From Excoecaria cochinchinensis (taxonomy: Eukaryota; Streptophyta; Magnoliopsida; Malpighiales; Euphorbiaceae), in NCBI GenBank assembly GCA_947683425.1, contig CANTUQ010000160.1, forward strand, positions 1,693,501-1,757,500: a stretch of 64,000 bases of DNA, in the 5' to 3' direction. Both the position numbers and the translations under genes were made by a program. Of this stretch, positions 24,501-36,032 are shown in pieces. Numbering within the stretch: the first letter of the stretch is position 1; every line of letters starts with the position of its first letter. Below the pieces are notes generated by a model. That model worked only from the letters and a program-made list of their open reading frames with translations. It had not been told where the DNA came from and did no database searches.

Positions 24501-24919
24501 TGCAGTGAACTACTACCCACACCTTTCATAACTACAGGTAACTGATCCCTATCTTTAAGTATCACAACTCTTCTATGACAATCCACTATGGCTTGGTGCT
24601 TGGACAACCAATCCATTCCCAAAATAAGATCAAACTCATGAAATGGCAAACTGATCAAATCAACTGCAAATTCTTTATCTTGTACCATCAAAGAACAATT
24701 CCGATATACCCGATTTACTTTAACACACTGACCTAATGGACTAGTTACACATATATCATAATCTAATTTTTCCTCATTAGGCAATCTATCACATGACTTA
24801 TCAGAACATAAATAAGAGTGAGTAGATCCTGGATCTACCAAAGCATACATTTCAGTACCGAATAATGAAAACTTACCGGCAATCACCTCCGGTGCATCCT
24901 GCTCCTCTCTGGCCCTCAT
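21530..24919 (-). pseudogene. pol: Element B pol: protease, RT, RNase H, integrase, chromodomain
   Basis: From 24919: aspartic protease (DPGSTHSY, Asp at residue 29), RT with MCIDYRQINK, FSKIDLRSGY and the active site FIDDILVYS (about residue 364, near 23826). The frame stops at 23420. RNase H follows (YASRQLKPHE and HDLELAAVVFALK, 23364-23023), then the integrase zinc region (MHPGGDKMY...CLICQQ) and core (WDDVTMDF, FDRDPRFTS). The third catalytic acid is replaced: DGQSKRVIQ has Lys for Glu (22350 region). Further stops occur near 21980. The chromodomain (IRQLRSKQIPLVKVLW, HHGVEEATW) ends the protein; its frame runs through the polypurine tract and 24 nt into the LTR. The chromodomain would direct insertion to heterochromatin. 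The copy is inactive. Confidence 0.92.
21554..21570 (-). promoter_or_regulatory. Polypurine tract of element B
   Basis: Minus strand TTAAGGGGGGAGTGT directly before the LTR start TGTAACACCCC. It lies inside the pol reading frame. Confidence 0.85.
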
Positions 24920-26105
24920 GGCATAAGCTCTACCAGCTGTCGATACTGGGCGATCAACAGTCTCGGAGGGCTCCCTATCTCGAGGCTGTCCTCTATGACC
25001 CCGTCCTCTACCTCTGCCTCAACTGCCCTGAGGGGCATTAGACCCTGCCCGACTCACCTCTTGTTGTCCTGGAAATTTTCACGCAAATTTGGGCAGTTAG
25101 CTAGAAAATGGTCTACACTACCACATCTAAAACATTCACCTGTCAACCATCGACATTCACCCCAATGGCACTTACTGCAGTGGGAGCACTGAGGCACACC
25201 ATCACCTCTACCACCAGCACTACCCCTACCAAACCCAGACCCTCTAGAGGGTTCCTGTCTTCTCCCTCTAGTAGCCGGATTGGCATGAGACTCACCACTA
25301 GGATTTACTTGAGGTTCCTTGTTCTCTTTCCTGAAGAAGAATTCCCTCGAGAGACTTTCCTCCTCTGAGCCTTCTCTCTTAAAACATTCTCAAAACGCTC
25401 CGCTCTTAAAGCCGCTTGCACTATCTGATAATAACTGACTTCTAGAGCGGACATTAAAGAGACTAACATCACCTTCAAGGATTCATTCAAACCCGCCTCA
25501 AACTGTTGGCATTTGAACTCCTCAGTGAGAACTCCTGGCAGCGCGTACTTGTTGAGTCAATTAAACTCTTTCTTATAATCCGCCACAATTAACACCCTTT
25601 GCCGAAGACTTAGAAACTGTGCCCATCTGGCATCCTTAAAAGCCTTCGTTACGTACTTATTTTGAAACTCTTTCTTAAAGAATTCCCATGTCACTGGCTC
25701 AGGTAACTGGGGCTGACTAAGCACTAACCTCCACCAGTCATAAGCAGAACCCTGCAATAGGGACACCACACATTCAACCTCCCTCTCCGGAGGACGCCGA
25801 ATCTCCTTCAACACCCGACTAATTTTCTCAATCCACATCTCGGCTTTATCCGACTCATCTAAACTGGTCCCATAATAATCTTATGCTCCAAACTTCCTCA
25901 TGTTCTCGATCGGAGCTCTAGGGGCAGTTACTCTTTCCAAAACCCTGGCCATATCCTGAGATATCTTGAGCATAGCCTCAAAAGGAACTGCAAGGGCCTC
26001 GAGTTGCACCGTAGGTGGTTGAGCCGGACCAGAAACAGATGGATCTTGCTCTCGGGGATTTGTACTCTCGGCTAACCCCTCAAGAGATCCACGAGCGGAC
26101 TCCAT
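24920..26105 (-). pseudogene. gag: Element B gag
   Basis: The ATG at 26105 opens MESARGSLEG. The gag core follows (GSAYDWWRLVLSQPQLPEP, 25740 region; RWAQFLSLRQR, 25620), then NESLKVMLVSLMSA and a Ser/Arg-rich hinge. Two zinc knuckles lie near 25100-25190: CSHCSKCHWGEC and CFRCGSVDHFLANC, the paired arrangement typical of Tekay gag. Stops interrupt it near 25878 (TAA) and 25556 (TGA where relatives have CGA), and a frameshift lies near 25310. Gag would form the particle and bind RNA. Confidence 0.9.
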
Positions 26106-26200
26106 CTATCTACACAACATACACATCAATCCAAATCAGGCCAACACAATACTAAACATGCACTCTATCCTACACTTGCCCAAAAACGTCTAAACCTAAT

Positions 26201-26212
26201 GCTCTGATACCA
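26201..26212 (-). promoter_or_regulatory. Primer binding site of element B
   Basis: Minus strand TGGTATCAGAGC, complementary to the 3' end of initiator-Met tRNA, 5 bp inside the LTR border. Confidence 0.9.
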
Positions 26213-26217
26213 CAAAA

Positions 26218-28735
26218 TGTAACACCCCTTACCTATACGTAGGGAGCTTAGCCTTCGAAGAGGAAGAAGGACCCTGATTGATAAGGGTTATTACACAGGA
26301 CCTCAACGACGCAGTCATAATTCCAAACCATTCATTCCAAAATGAGGTAAAATAAAATAACAAAATAGTAAACTAAAATTTATAAACAGAATACTGTGGC
26401 TGAAAACAAAGTACGATATTTTATTAATTACACAACAGTCTTTACATATCGAAGTATAAAAGCGCCAGAGCGTAGAAGATCATATACATATCCAATAACA
26501 AAAATCAAAATACAAAAGTAGAGTTTACAGCTAGAAGTTATTGATACAAAATATTATACTGATACAAAAGCAGAAGTACAATCCTGTACTATAAAATTTT
26601 CTCCTAATTGTGTTGGCCCTACTAAAATGGATCGCCTCACTCAAAAGCTCTGACATCTTCCACACCTGCACGGATGAAACACCTGTGCTAAGCGAATACG
26701 CTTAGTGGGGAAAACACAAATGAAAAATGACCACTCACAGTGGCGTCAATAGATATTCACATACACATAGCACATTCAGTATCAAGGTTTCATAGAATAA
26801 ATCAATGCATGATGATACAATAGCCACATTATTTCACTTGCTTACATGTTATATATATATATATATATATCCACACCAATACAATTAAATATTCTTTCAA
26901 ATTGTACATATAATAACACTATTGCATCTGCTTAACCAAAAAGAGTGGATAACGAGTACGCGTGGATACCCGAGTGTATCAATAACATTTCATAGTACAC
27001 ATGGAAACCCGATGGTATCGAAAAATTTTCTTTTCCTTTTATTCAAAAACATTTCCTCATGGGATCTTGAAAAATATCCAGGACAGAGGGATCACAAAGA
27101 TCCATTCGGGGGACTTGATCAGGGTCCAAATCATACACTAGCTGCAGCTACACTAACTCTATTAGGCATGCCTAACTATCCACTTATTTGACTTGCAGGC
27201 TAAAATTATAGTATGTACTTATAGCTTAATTATAATTAACAATGAATTCCTATATTTAAACTGTCAATTACCATATTTAAACTGTTAATTACCAAAAAAC
27301 ATCCCGTACTTTAATAGTATAAAGCATTTATCAAGTGACATTGTGTGTGATTAATCCTTAACTTAACATTCAAACTTTATCTTTAACAAATAAACACTTT
27401 TTGCAAAGACAGGGTAGATCATGGTCACAACCAGATTGGTTGCCACTGTGGCATACCAAAACTCTCGGCAGAATGCAATCCTGGGGTAGGTCACGGTCAC
27501 AACCTAATTGGTTGCCACCGTGACATACCAAGATCCAAAAACAGAATGCAAAACTTGATTACCTCACGGTCATAACCAAATTGGTTGCCACCGTGACCTA
27601 TCCAAAACTCAAAACAGAATGCAAAATCTCGGTACCTCACGGTCACAACCAAATTGGTTGCCACGGTGACATACCAAAATTTCACGGCAGAATGCAACTT
27701 TGGCATGTCTCACGGTGGCAACCTCTTTGGTTGTCACCGTGACCCTTGCCCAGATGCCACGCCAAACCACAAAATCTCCTCCTATCCAAGCCAAACCACA
27801 AGCTTCACATTCTAGCCACTCTCTCCTCTCTTACACTTTAACTTGTAAACTAACTAACATCAGTAAGTCATACAATTATCAGACCAATTCAAAAATTCTC
27901 AAGAACAACATTTTCCTCTAAATATTCATACAACAAGCTTAAGTTCAATACTTCACAATTTATACAATTCAATTCAAATAAACATTATCCACATCATACA
28001 GATACAAATCCCCACAATAAAGCCCATCAATTTCACAGTAACACAAAAATCACAAATAACACACAAGATTAGCAAACGTTCCCAAACCTCGAATCCTTGC
28101 ACTTCAATCACAGGGCCTTACTTCCACTTGCAACTTCCTTGCCTTTAGACTCATTAGGCGGAATTTATGAGACTCAAAATCCAGCAAAACCAGAGTTCAA
28201 GCTTTTAATTTAACAACACCAACTAACCAAAACTCAAGGGAAAGAAGAAGGAAGAAGATGAACTACTCGAACTTACCCAACCAACTTAGAGCTACTCAAA
28301 CTCACCAAAGGTTGTAGCTAAACCCACTAACTCTTACAGCAAAATGGAAGATTGAGGGAAAACAAAAGAGTAGAGGATGAAGAAGAGAAGAATAACGGGT
28401 AGAGAAGGAAAGCAAAAAGGAAAATAGGAATAAGGACAAAAACCAGCTATCCCCCACTCTCCTTTCTCCATCTTGGGCCACTTAGCAACATCCTAAGGTT
28501 ACTCTTCCTCAAAACACACCCACAATTCATCCTCTCACATACACCTAAGGTTAATCTCATAGCACATACACTACTCCCACACTCACATGTGCACCGCAAC
28601 AAAACTCAAAAGTAGTACTAAAATTAACAAAATATCATGTGCTCAAAATTAAAAACACATAATTTACACATAATGCAAAATTAAATACAACACACATACT
28701 GGCTCAATCTACTAGGGCGAATACGGGGTGTTACA
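26218..28735 (-). repeat. 5' LTR of element B
   Basis: 2518 bp, closely matching the 3' LTR. It has the shorter (TA)n run (26850-26869) and an extra 20-bp duplication around CCATATTTAAACTG (27252-27290). The palindrome array is at 27417-27742. Confidence 0.93.
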
Positions 28736-28740
28736 AATAC

Positions 28741-28985
28741 ACTATAGAATGATCTCGAAGGATCACTCAAATACTTTCACTGCAATTCACTGTACACTTT
28801 TCACTTTTACGTTTTAGTAGACTGTCATTGGCCTACTGATGCGAGTTGTCATGGCTCGCTACCGCGGTATAACTATTTCTATGGCTAGCCAACTATATCC
28901 TGAGCTAGATTTGACCACCAGACCACTACTAAGCGCAAAGTATACTTTTTCATTCAGTATTTATTCGGTAATTCACAATGAAAAA
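28741..28985 (-). repeat. G1 segment 2
   Basis: It contains TGATGCGAGTTGTCATGGCTC and ATCCTGAGCTAGATTTGACC, matching G2 at about 47230-47350. Cut on the right by element C after AAAAA. Confidence 0.7.
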
Positions 28986-31345
28986 TGTCACACTCCAACC
29001 TGTACCATGGAGACTTCTACCCCGATTAGAGGGAGAAGGATCCAGATAGATAGGAGTGTCACATCCCACTAGTGCAAACATGTAAACATCGCATACAAAG
29101 TGACATATCAGAGACAACGTAAAACTTTGAACGAAAGAAGAGTGATACTGAACGAAATGAATACTTTTATTAATATACATAAAAGAGGTCGTTACATATT
29201 ACAACAGATTACAAAAACAAATATACAAAAGCCCAAGGTACACTGTTCCAGAGGGCCAACAAAACATTATATCTGTTACAAAAGAAAGGAAAGCCTATAC
29301 TATAAAACTCTGAACTCTAGTTGTGTTGGCCTTCCTGATGCGACACGCCCAGACTATGCGTACCAAAACCTTCCATATCTGCACGGACAAAAACCCGTGC
29401 TAAGCAAAATCGCTTAGTGGGGAACACAAAATGCATAACCGCCACTCACAGTGACGATAACAGAAAGCACATGATAATGATAGAAATATAGATATAGAAT
29501 CATACATAGTTAATCCAATTATCTATATTATCATCAAAAATGTTTGTACAAAAACACACTAGCACCTGCTTAATCATAATGAGTGGATAACGAGTACACA
29601 TAGATACCCGAGGGTACCGATACCGTATTATAAACACATAGATACCCGAAGGTATCAAAATATTCTTTTTATTTTTTTGTTCCAAATTGTTTCCAATCGG
29701 GGGACCTGATCAGGGTCCAAAATTGTACACATAGCTGCAGCGACACATAGCTCTATTAGGCATGCCTAACTATCCACTTATCCGACATTAGCAGGTTATG
29801 CGAAAGCTTATCAAGTTAACATACATATTATTCATTTAAATAAGTAGTCAAGGCTTTAATGGAAGAGTGCATGCAAAAGAAATCAAATCATCAAGCAAAA
29901 AGGAGAAGAAACCAAATTTAAAAGCTACGCCTGTCGCGCTCGCGACAGAAGCCAAATTACACTTCCACGCCTCGCCTCGCGATCGCGACCAACCTCACGC
30001 TCGCGAGAGGATGTAGGTGCTATCCTCTGTCATGCTCGCGACAGAGGCCAACTCGCCAAGTCAATCGCGCTCGCACGCACCGCACGCTCGCGACAGGGGG
30101 GAGCCCTACACATGCTAGGGGCTTGAGCACTCTATCGCGCTCGCAACATTCGTCGCGCTCGCGACAGAGAGCTCCCTGCCGAGCTCCTCAGCGCGATGCC
30201 TCTCGCACCGGCACGAGAGCTGAAACCTCCGCGCTCTGTCGTTCTCGCGACAGTGTCGCGATCGTGACAGATATGGGTTTTTGAGCTCTTACGCCCAAAA
30301 TCTGCAGAAATCTTACACTAAACACATTCAAACTTCCAAAATTGATTCTAGACCTCAAAATCAAGCAACACAAGCATCAACAACTCATAATATAATTAAA
30401 AGCCCAGCTTTATCACCATTTATCTCAATTAAATCAAGCCAAATACATGCCCAATTTCAAGAAATCCGAAAACAGCAAATTTGACAACAATTGTAACTAT
30501 CCACATGATTTCTTGCAAATTCTTAAAACAATACACACCCTCTAGCATCACATATCATGCTTAATTCAATTTAAGCCACACTTACACAACTCATAACTCT
30601 AATCAAAGCAAAAATGCAAATATCTAACTCAAATCACAAATATATACAAAAGACAAACATTCCCAAACCTTATCTCCTTTGCTCCTACTCGTGAGCTCTG
30701 CTCCCGCTAGCTATTTCTTTCCCTTTCACCAGTCTAGGAGACTCCTCTAAACCACAAACCCACAACAACCAAGATCAATTCTATAACAACCCATATATAC
30801 ATATATAAATACTTAAAACCTAGAGAAGAGGTAGAAGAAGGATCTAAGGAATCACTAACCCATACTCACCTTTGAGCTTTAAAATCACAAGCCAAACAAC
30901 TCAAACTACTCAAGGAAAGGAGAGGGAGCAAGATTGTGCAAAGAAGAAGGAAGAACAAAGAAGAAGAAAATGGAAAAGAAGAGAATGGCGTGAGAGAGGG
31001 AAGAGGAACGGGAATCAAAGGGAAATGGTTGTCTTCTCTCTCTCTCTCTCTTTTCTAATTAAAGTCATTCTTATCTCTAAGCCACATGTTACTCTCCCAT
31101 AGGACAAATGCCCCATAGCACACCCTACTCCTAAACACTAACTCACACACAAACCTTTCCCTTACTCACACCCTACTTCCATACACTAACTCATACACTA
31201 ACCTATCTCCTCTTCTCATACTAATACATATACAAACACATAATTAAAATAAATAATCCAAATTAACACACACATGCAACACATAAAATACACACATACA
31301 GACATAGACAGGCTCAAACTACTGGGGTGGTTTTGGGGTGTTACA
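28986..31345 (-). repeat. 3' LTR of element C
   Basis: TGTCACACTCC...GGGGTGTTACA, 2360 bp. It lacks about 49 bp present in the 5' LTR (36733-36781, around GGATCGTGAGGATCC). It has the GC palindrome array at 29935-30270, a TATA-like TATTTATATATG (minus) near 30793-30812 and a (CT)n run at 31033-31051. Confidence 0.93.
29935..30270. repeat. GC palindrome array in C 3' LTR
   Basis: Repeated CTGTCGCG-CT-CGCGACAG units and relatives (for example 29933-29950, 30150-30170 and 30236-30270), rich in CpG and TCGCGA. Some arms are decayed relative to the 5' LTR. Confidence 0.88.
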
Positions 31346-31362
31346 ATACTCCCCCACTTAAT
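31346..31362 (-). promoter_or_regulatory. Polypurine tract of element C
   Basis: Minus strand TTAAGTGGGGGAGTAT directly before the LTR. Confidence 0.82.
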
Positions 31363-31400
31363 AGAATTTCGTCCTCGAAATTCTCACCTGCTGCAAATAA

Positions 31401-34400
31401 CTAAGGGTATTGTAATCTCATAGCTTTCTCTGGTTCCCATGTGGCTTCCTCAATACCGTGATGTTGCCACAAGACCTTGACCAATGGTATCTGCTTATTC
31501 CGGAGCTGTTTGATTTCCTTATCCAAAATCCATTTCGGTTCTTCATCATAAGAAAAGTCTGGCTGAACCCGGATATCTTGCACTGGTAACACATGTGAAG
31601 GGTCAGACCGATATCTCCAAAGCATAGATACATGGAAAACATCATGTAATCTAGCTAGCTCCATAGGCAAAGCCAATCGATACGCTACTGGAGCTACTTT
31701 TCTTAGGATCTCATATGGTCCAATAAAGCGTGGACTTAGCTTGCCTTTCTTCCCAAAACGGAGAACTTTCGCCATAGTGACACTTTCAAGAAAACCTTAT
31801 CACCCACTTCGTACTGAATATCTCTGCGCTTCAGATTAGCGTAAGAACGCTGTCGGTCCTTGGCTGCTTTCAAGTTCTGTTGCACAACCCTCACTTTCTC
31901 TTCGGTATCCCGCACTATATCCGAACCTATCATAGCTTTTTCTGACAGTTCAGCCCAACACACTGGTGTTCTACATTTTCGTCCATACAATGCTTCGTAA
32001 GGGGCCATACCAATGCTCACCTGATAGCTATTATTATATGCGAATTCCATCAAAGACACATACCGATCCCAGCTTCCCGAGAACTCTAAAGCACAACCCG
32101 GGAGCATATCTTCCAAAACCTGAATAACCCTCTCTGATTGACCATCGGTCTGCGGATGGAAAGCAGTGCTAAAGCTTAACCGAGTTCCCAAAGCTGCCTG
32201 AAGCTCTTTCCAAAACTTGGATGTAAAAAGCGGATCTCGGTCTGATACAATTGATAACGGAATCCAATGTAATCGGTCTATCTCATCCACATAAAGTTCC
32301 GCCAACTTGTCCATAGAATAATCCAACCGCACCGGCAGAAAATGCGCAGACTTCGACAATCGATCCACTATAGCCCACACTGAATCATGCTTACGCAGAG
32401 TCATAGGCAAGCCAGATACAAAATCCATCGTGATGTCATCCCACTTCCATTGAGGAATGGGTAAGGGATGAAGCAATCCCGATGGCACTTGATGCTCGGT
32501 TTTCACTTGCTGACAGGTGAGACACCTTGGAACAAATTCTGTTATATCTCTTTTCATGCCTGGCCACCAATAAAATTGCTTCAGATCTTGATACATCTTG
32601 TCCCCACCAGGATGCATAGTAAAGACTGATGAGTGAGCTTCTTGCAACAGCTTTTTCCTTAACTCACCCACATTAGGTACACATAACCGATTACCGTGCC
32701 TAAGCACTCCTTCACCGTCTATCAAGTATTCAGTCTGCTTGCCCTCTTTCACTGCTTGATAAACACGCTGTAGTACATGGTCATCTAACTGTGCTCTTGC
32801 AATCTCCGACCTCAAACTTGGCTTAACTTTAAGCCGAGCAATCAAAGCACCTTCAGAATCAAATCTCCATCTGCCTCGGCTAGCCAGCAACGCAGACATA
32901 GACTTCCTACTGAGAGCATCCACCACTACATTAGCTTTACCCAGATGGTAGTCAATAATATAATCATAATCCTTAAATAGCTCTAAACATCTCCGCTGTC
33001 TCAAATTCAACTCCTTCTGTGTTAACAAATACTTGAGACTCTTGTGATCGGTAAAAATCCTGCAAGTCTCCCCATATAAGTAGTGCCGCTATACTTTAAG
33101 CGCAAACACTACTGCTGCTAACTCCAAATCGTGGGTCGGGTAGTTCCGCTCATGAGGCTTCAACTGTCTATGCATAAGCTACAACTTTATCCCCTTGCAT
33201 CATAACACAACCTAAGCCAACTCCCGAAGCATCACTGTATATAGTGTACTCTTTACCCGAAACCGGCTGTGTGAGCACAGGAGCTTTAACCAATAACTCT
33301 TTTAAACGATCAAAACTGGCTTGACACTTCTCAGACCATAAAAACTTAACTTCCTTCCGAAGTAGCCTGGTCAAAGGAGAGGCTAACACTGAAAACCCCT
33401 GAACGAACCGTCGATAATACCCTGCTAAACCCAGAAAACTTCTCACCTCTGGCACACTCTTCGGAGGCATCCAATTAACAATTGCTTCAATTTTACTTGG
33501 ATCAACACGTACACCCTCTGCTGACACCACATGTCCAAGGAAAGCCACTTCTTCCAACCAAAACTCACACTTACTGAGTTTCGCATACAGTTGATGATCT
33601 CTTAACATTTGCAATACTAGCCTAAGATGTTCCTTATGTTCTTTTCGGTCTCTGGAGTACACCAAAATGTCATTAATAAATACCACGACAAACTTGTCCA
33701 AATACGGTCGGAAAACTCGATTCATCAGATCCATAAAGGCTGTAGGCGCGTTGGTCAAACCAAAAGGCATCACTAGAAATTCATAATGACCATAACGCGT
33801 CCGGAAAGCCGTCTTCGCCACATCTGCTTCTTTAACCCCCAACTGGTAATAGCCTAATCTCAGGTCTATTTTAGAAAATACCCCAGCTCCTCTCAACTGA
33901 TCAAAAAGGTCTTCAATCCTCGGCAGTGGATACTTATTCTTGATAGCTACTTTATTAAGCTGTCGATAATCAATGCACATCCGTAGGGTTCCATCCTTCT
34001 TCTTGACAAACAGCACTAGAGCGCCCTACGGTGACACACTAGGTCGAATGAACCCTTTGTCCAACAACTCCTGTAACTGACTCTTCAATTCCTTCAATTC
34101 CACTGGAGCCATTCGATAAGGAGCCTTAGAAATGGAGCTGTCCCTGGTATAATTTCTACTGACAGTGCGACCTCTCTCTCGAGAGGTAATCCCGGTAATT
34201 CTTCCGGAAAGACATCCACAAAATCTCTTACCATAGGAATGTCTTGAATCTTAACTTGCCCTCTCCGAGAATCCAAAACCACAGCCAGAAACGCTTCTCA
34301 ACCCTTCCTGATAAATCTTCTGCCTTTCATAGCTGACACCACATTATGCAGAGAACTGCTTCCAATTCCCTTCACAATAAAAGGTACTTGGTCTTTATCC

Positions 34401-34759
34401 TTCAAAATCATCACCTTCCTATGACAGTCCACTACCGCCCGGTGTTTATCCAACCAATTCATCCCCAGAATAATATCAAACTCATGAAACGGCAAGCAGA
34501 TCAAATCCACGACAAACTCTGTACCCTGAATCTTTAAAGGACACTTCCGACACACCCGATTAACCATAACACTCTGACCCAATGGACTGGATACACATAT
34601 CTCATATTCCATCTTCTCTTCACTTCCCAAACTATCCCATAACTTGCCAGAACACACATAAGAATGGGTAGAGCCCGGGTCAATCAAAGCATAAACTTCA
34701 GAGTAAAGCAAAGAGAACTTACCGGCAATCACTTCGGGAGTATTCTGTTCCTCTCGGGC
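31401..34759 (-). pseudogene. pol: Element C pol: protease to chromodomain
   Basis: Protease (IDPGSTHSYVC, near 34670) stays open to a TGA near 34295. A shifted linker follows (34282-34094), then RT (34016-33168) with MCIDYRQLNK. The active site reads FINDILVYS: the first Asp of the pair is Asn (GAT to AAT, near 33665), which would abolish polymerisation. RNase H is frame-shifted near 33170 and has a TAG in its KVWRHY motif. Integrase is long and open (33028-31736): MHPGGDKMY, CLTCQQ, WDDITMDF, SDRDPLFTS and an intact DGQSERVIQ. The chromodomain (NKQIPLVKVLW, HHGIEEATW) ends at a TAG near 31401, before the polypurine tract. Confidence 0.92.
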
Positions 34760-35925
34760 TTTCTTAGCATAGGCCCTGCCAGCTGTCGGCACAGGGCGAT
34801 CTACTGTTTCTGAGGATTCTCGATCTCGAGGCCGTCCACCATGACCCCTTCCTCTACCCCGATTACGGCTTCCTTGGGGCACATTAGATCCAGCTCGGCT
34901 CCCTTCCTGTTGTCCCGAAGGATCCCCATATCGACTCGGACAATTCGCAAGAAAATGGTCCGTAGAACCACATCTGAAATAGCCTCCCGTTAACCATCGA
35001 CACTTACCCCAATGTTGTTTGTTGCAATGAATACATCTAGGAGTGCCATCTCCTCTACCTGTGCCCGCTCCCCTGGAAGAACCCTGTCTCCTCCCTCTAG
35101 GGGCCGGACTAGCTGCAGACTCATTAGCAAGGTTTCCTTGCGATTCGCTCAGCCTCTTGCCTGAAGAAGAACCACCTCTTACAGACTTCCTTCTTTGAGC
35201 TTTCTCTCTCAGAATATTCTCAGAACGCTCCGCCCTCAAGGCTGCTTGAACCAACTGATAGTACCTCACATTCGGAGCTGACATCAAAGAGATTAGCATC
35301 ACCTTCAGAGACTCATTCAAGCCTGATTCAAAATGCTGACATCTGAACTCATCTGTGAGAACCCTTGGGGGTGCATACTTACTGAGCTTATTGAACTCAT
35401 TTTCATACTCGGCCATAGACATTATTCTTTACTTGAGAGTTAGAAACTACGCCCACTTAGCATCCTTATATGCTTTGGTCACATACCGGTTCTGGAACTC
35501 ACTCTCGAAAAATTCCCATGTAATCGGTTCAGGAACCTGCGGTTGACTAACCACCAGCCTCCACCAATCATAAGCAGAGCCTTGCAATAAAGACAGTGCA
35601 CACTCCACTTCTTGCTCCGGTGGACACCTTATCTCCCAAAGTACTCTTGACGTCTTCTCTATCCACATCTCTACCTTATCAGATTCATCTATGCCAGTAC
35701 CAAAGAAATCCTCTGCACCATGCTTTCTTAACTTCTCAATAGGTGCACTTGGTGCTGTTACTCTTTCAAGCACCCTCGTCATATTCTGAAGCATCGCCTC
35801 CAACGGTCCCATAGGCACCTCAGGTCGCCCCCTAGGAGGTTGAGCCGGACCAGAAACTGAGGGATCTTGCTTTGGGGATTCGTACTTTCCGCTAACCCCT
35901 CAAGCAATCCACGAGCGGACTCCAT
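34760..35925 (-). pseudogene. gag: Element C gag
   Basis: The start region at 35925-35820 matches MESARG but is broken by a small deletion near 35870. The core (GSAYDWWRLVVSQPQ) runs to a TAG in place of CAG near 35447, with a second TAA in place of CAA just after. It is open again from 35422 (NKLSKYAPPRVL, NESLKVMLISLM) through a Ser/Arg-rich hinge to two zinc knuckles near 34970-35035: CIHCNKQHWGKC and a second in which the first Cys is Tyr (YFRCGSTDHFLANC). The 35422 frame runs on into protease without a stop, so gag and pol share one frame. Confidence 0.9.
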
Positions 35926-36015
35926 AGCTACAAAACATAAATGCAGTGCACATCAGGCCAACACAACTCCAACAGACTCACTAACACACTGAAACCCAGT
36001 AACATCTAAACCGAG

Positions 36016-36027
36016 GCTCTGATACCA
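36016..36027 (-). promoter_or_regulatory. Primer binding site of element C
   Basis: Minus strand TGGTATCAGAGC, initiator-Met type, 5 bp inside the LTR border. Confidence 0.9.
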
Positions 36028-36032
36028 CCTAA

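Larger units (their letters stand above)
19031..28735 (-). mobile_element. B: complete Tekay-type chromovirus with target duplication AATAC
   Basis: Two LTRs (19031-21553 and 26218-28735) of nearly equal length, primer site, gag, protease, RT, RNase H, integrase, chromodomain and polypurine tract, all in minus orientation. AATAC stands at 19026-19030 and 28736-28740. Inserted into G1. Coding capacity is destroyed by scattered stops and shifts. Confidence 0.93.
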
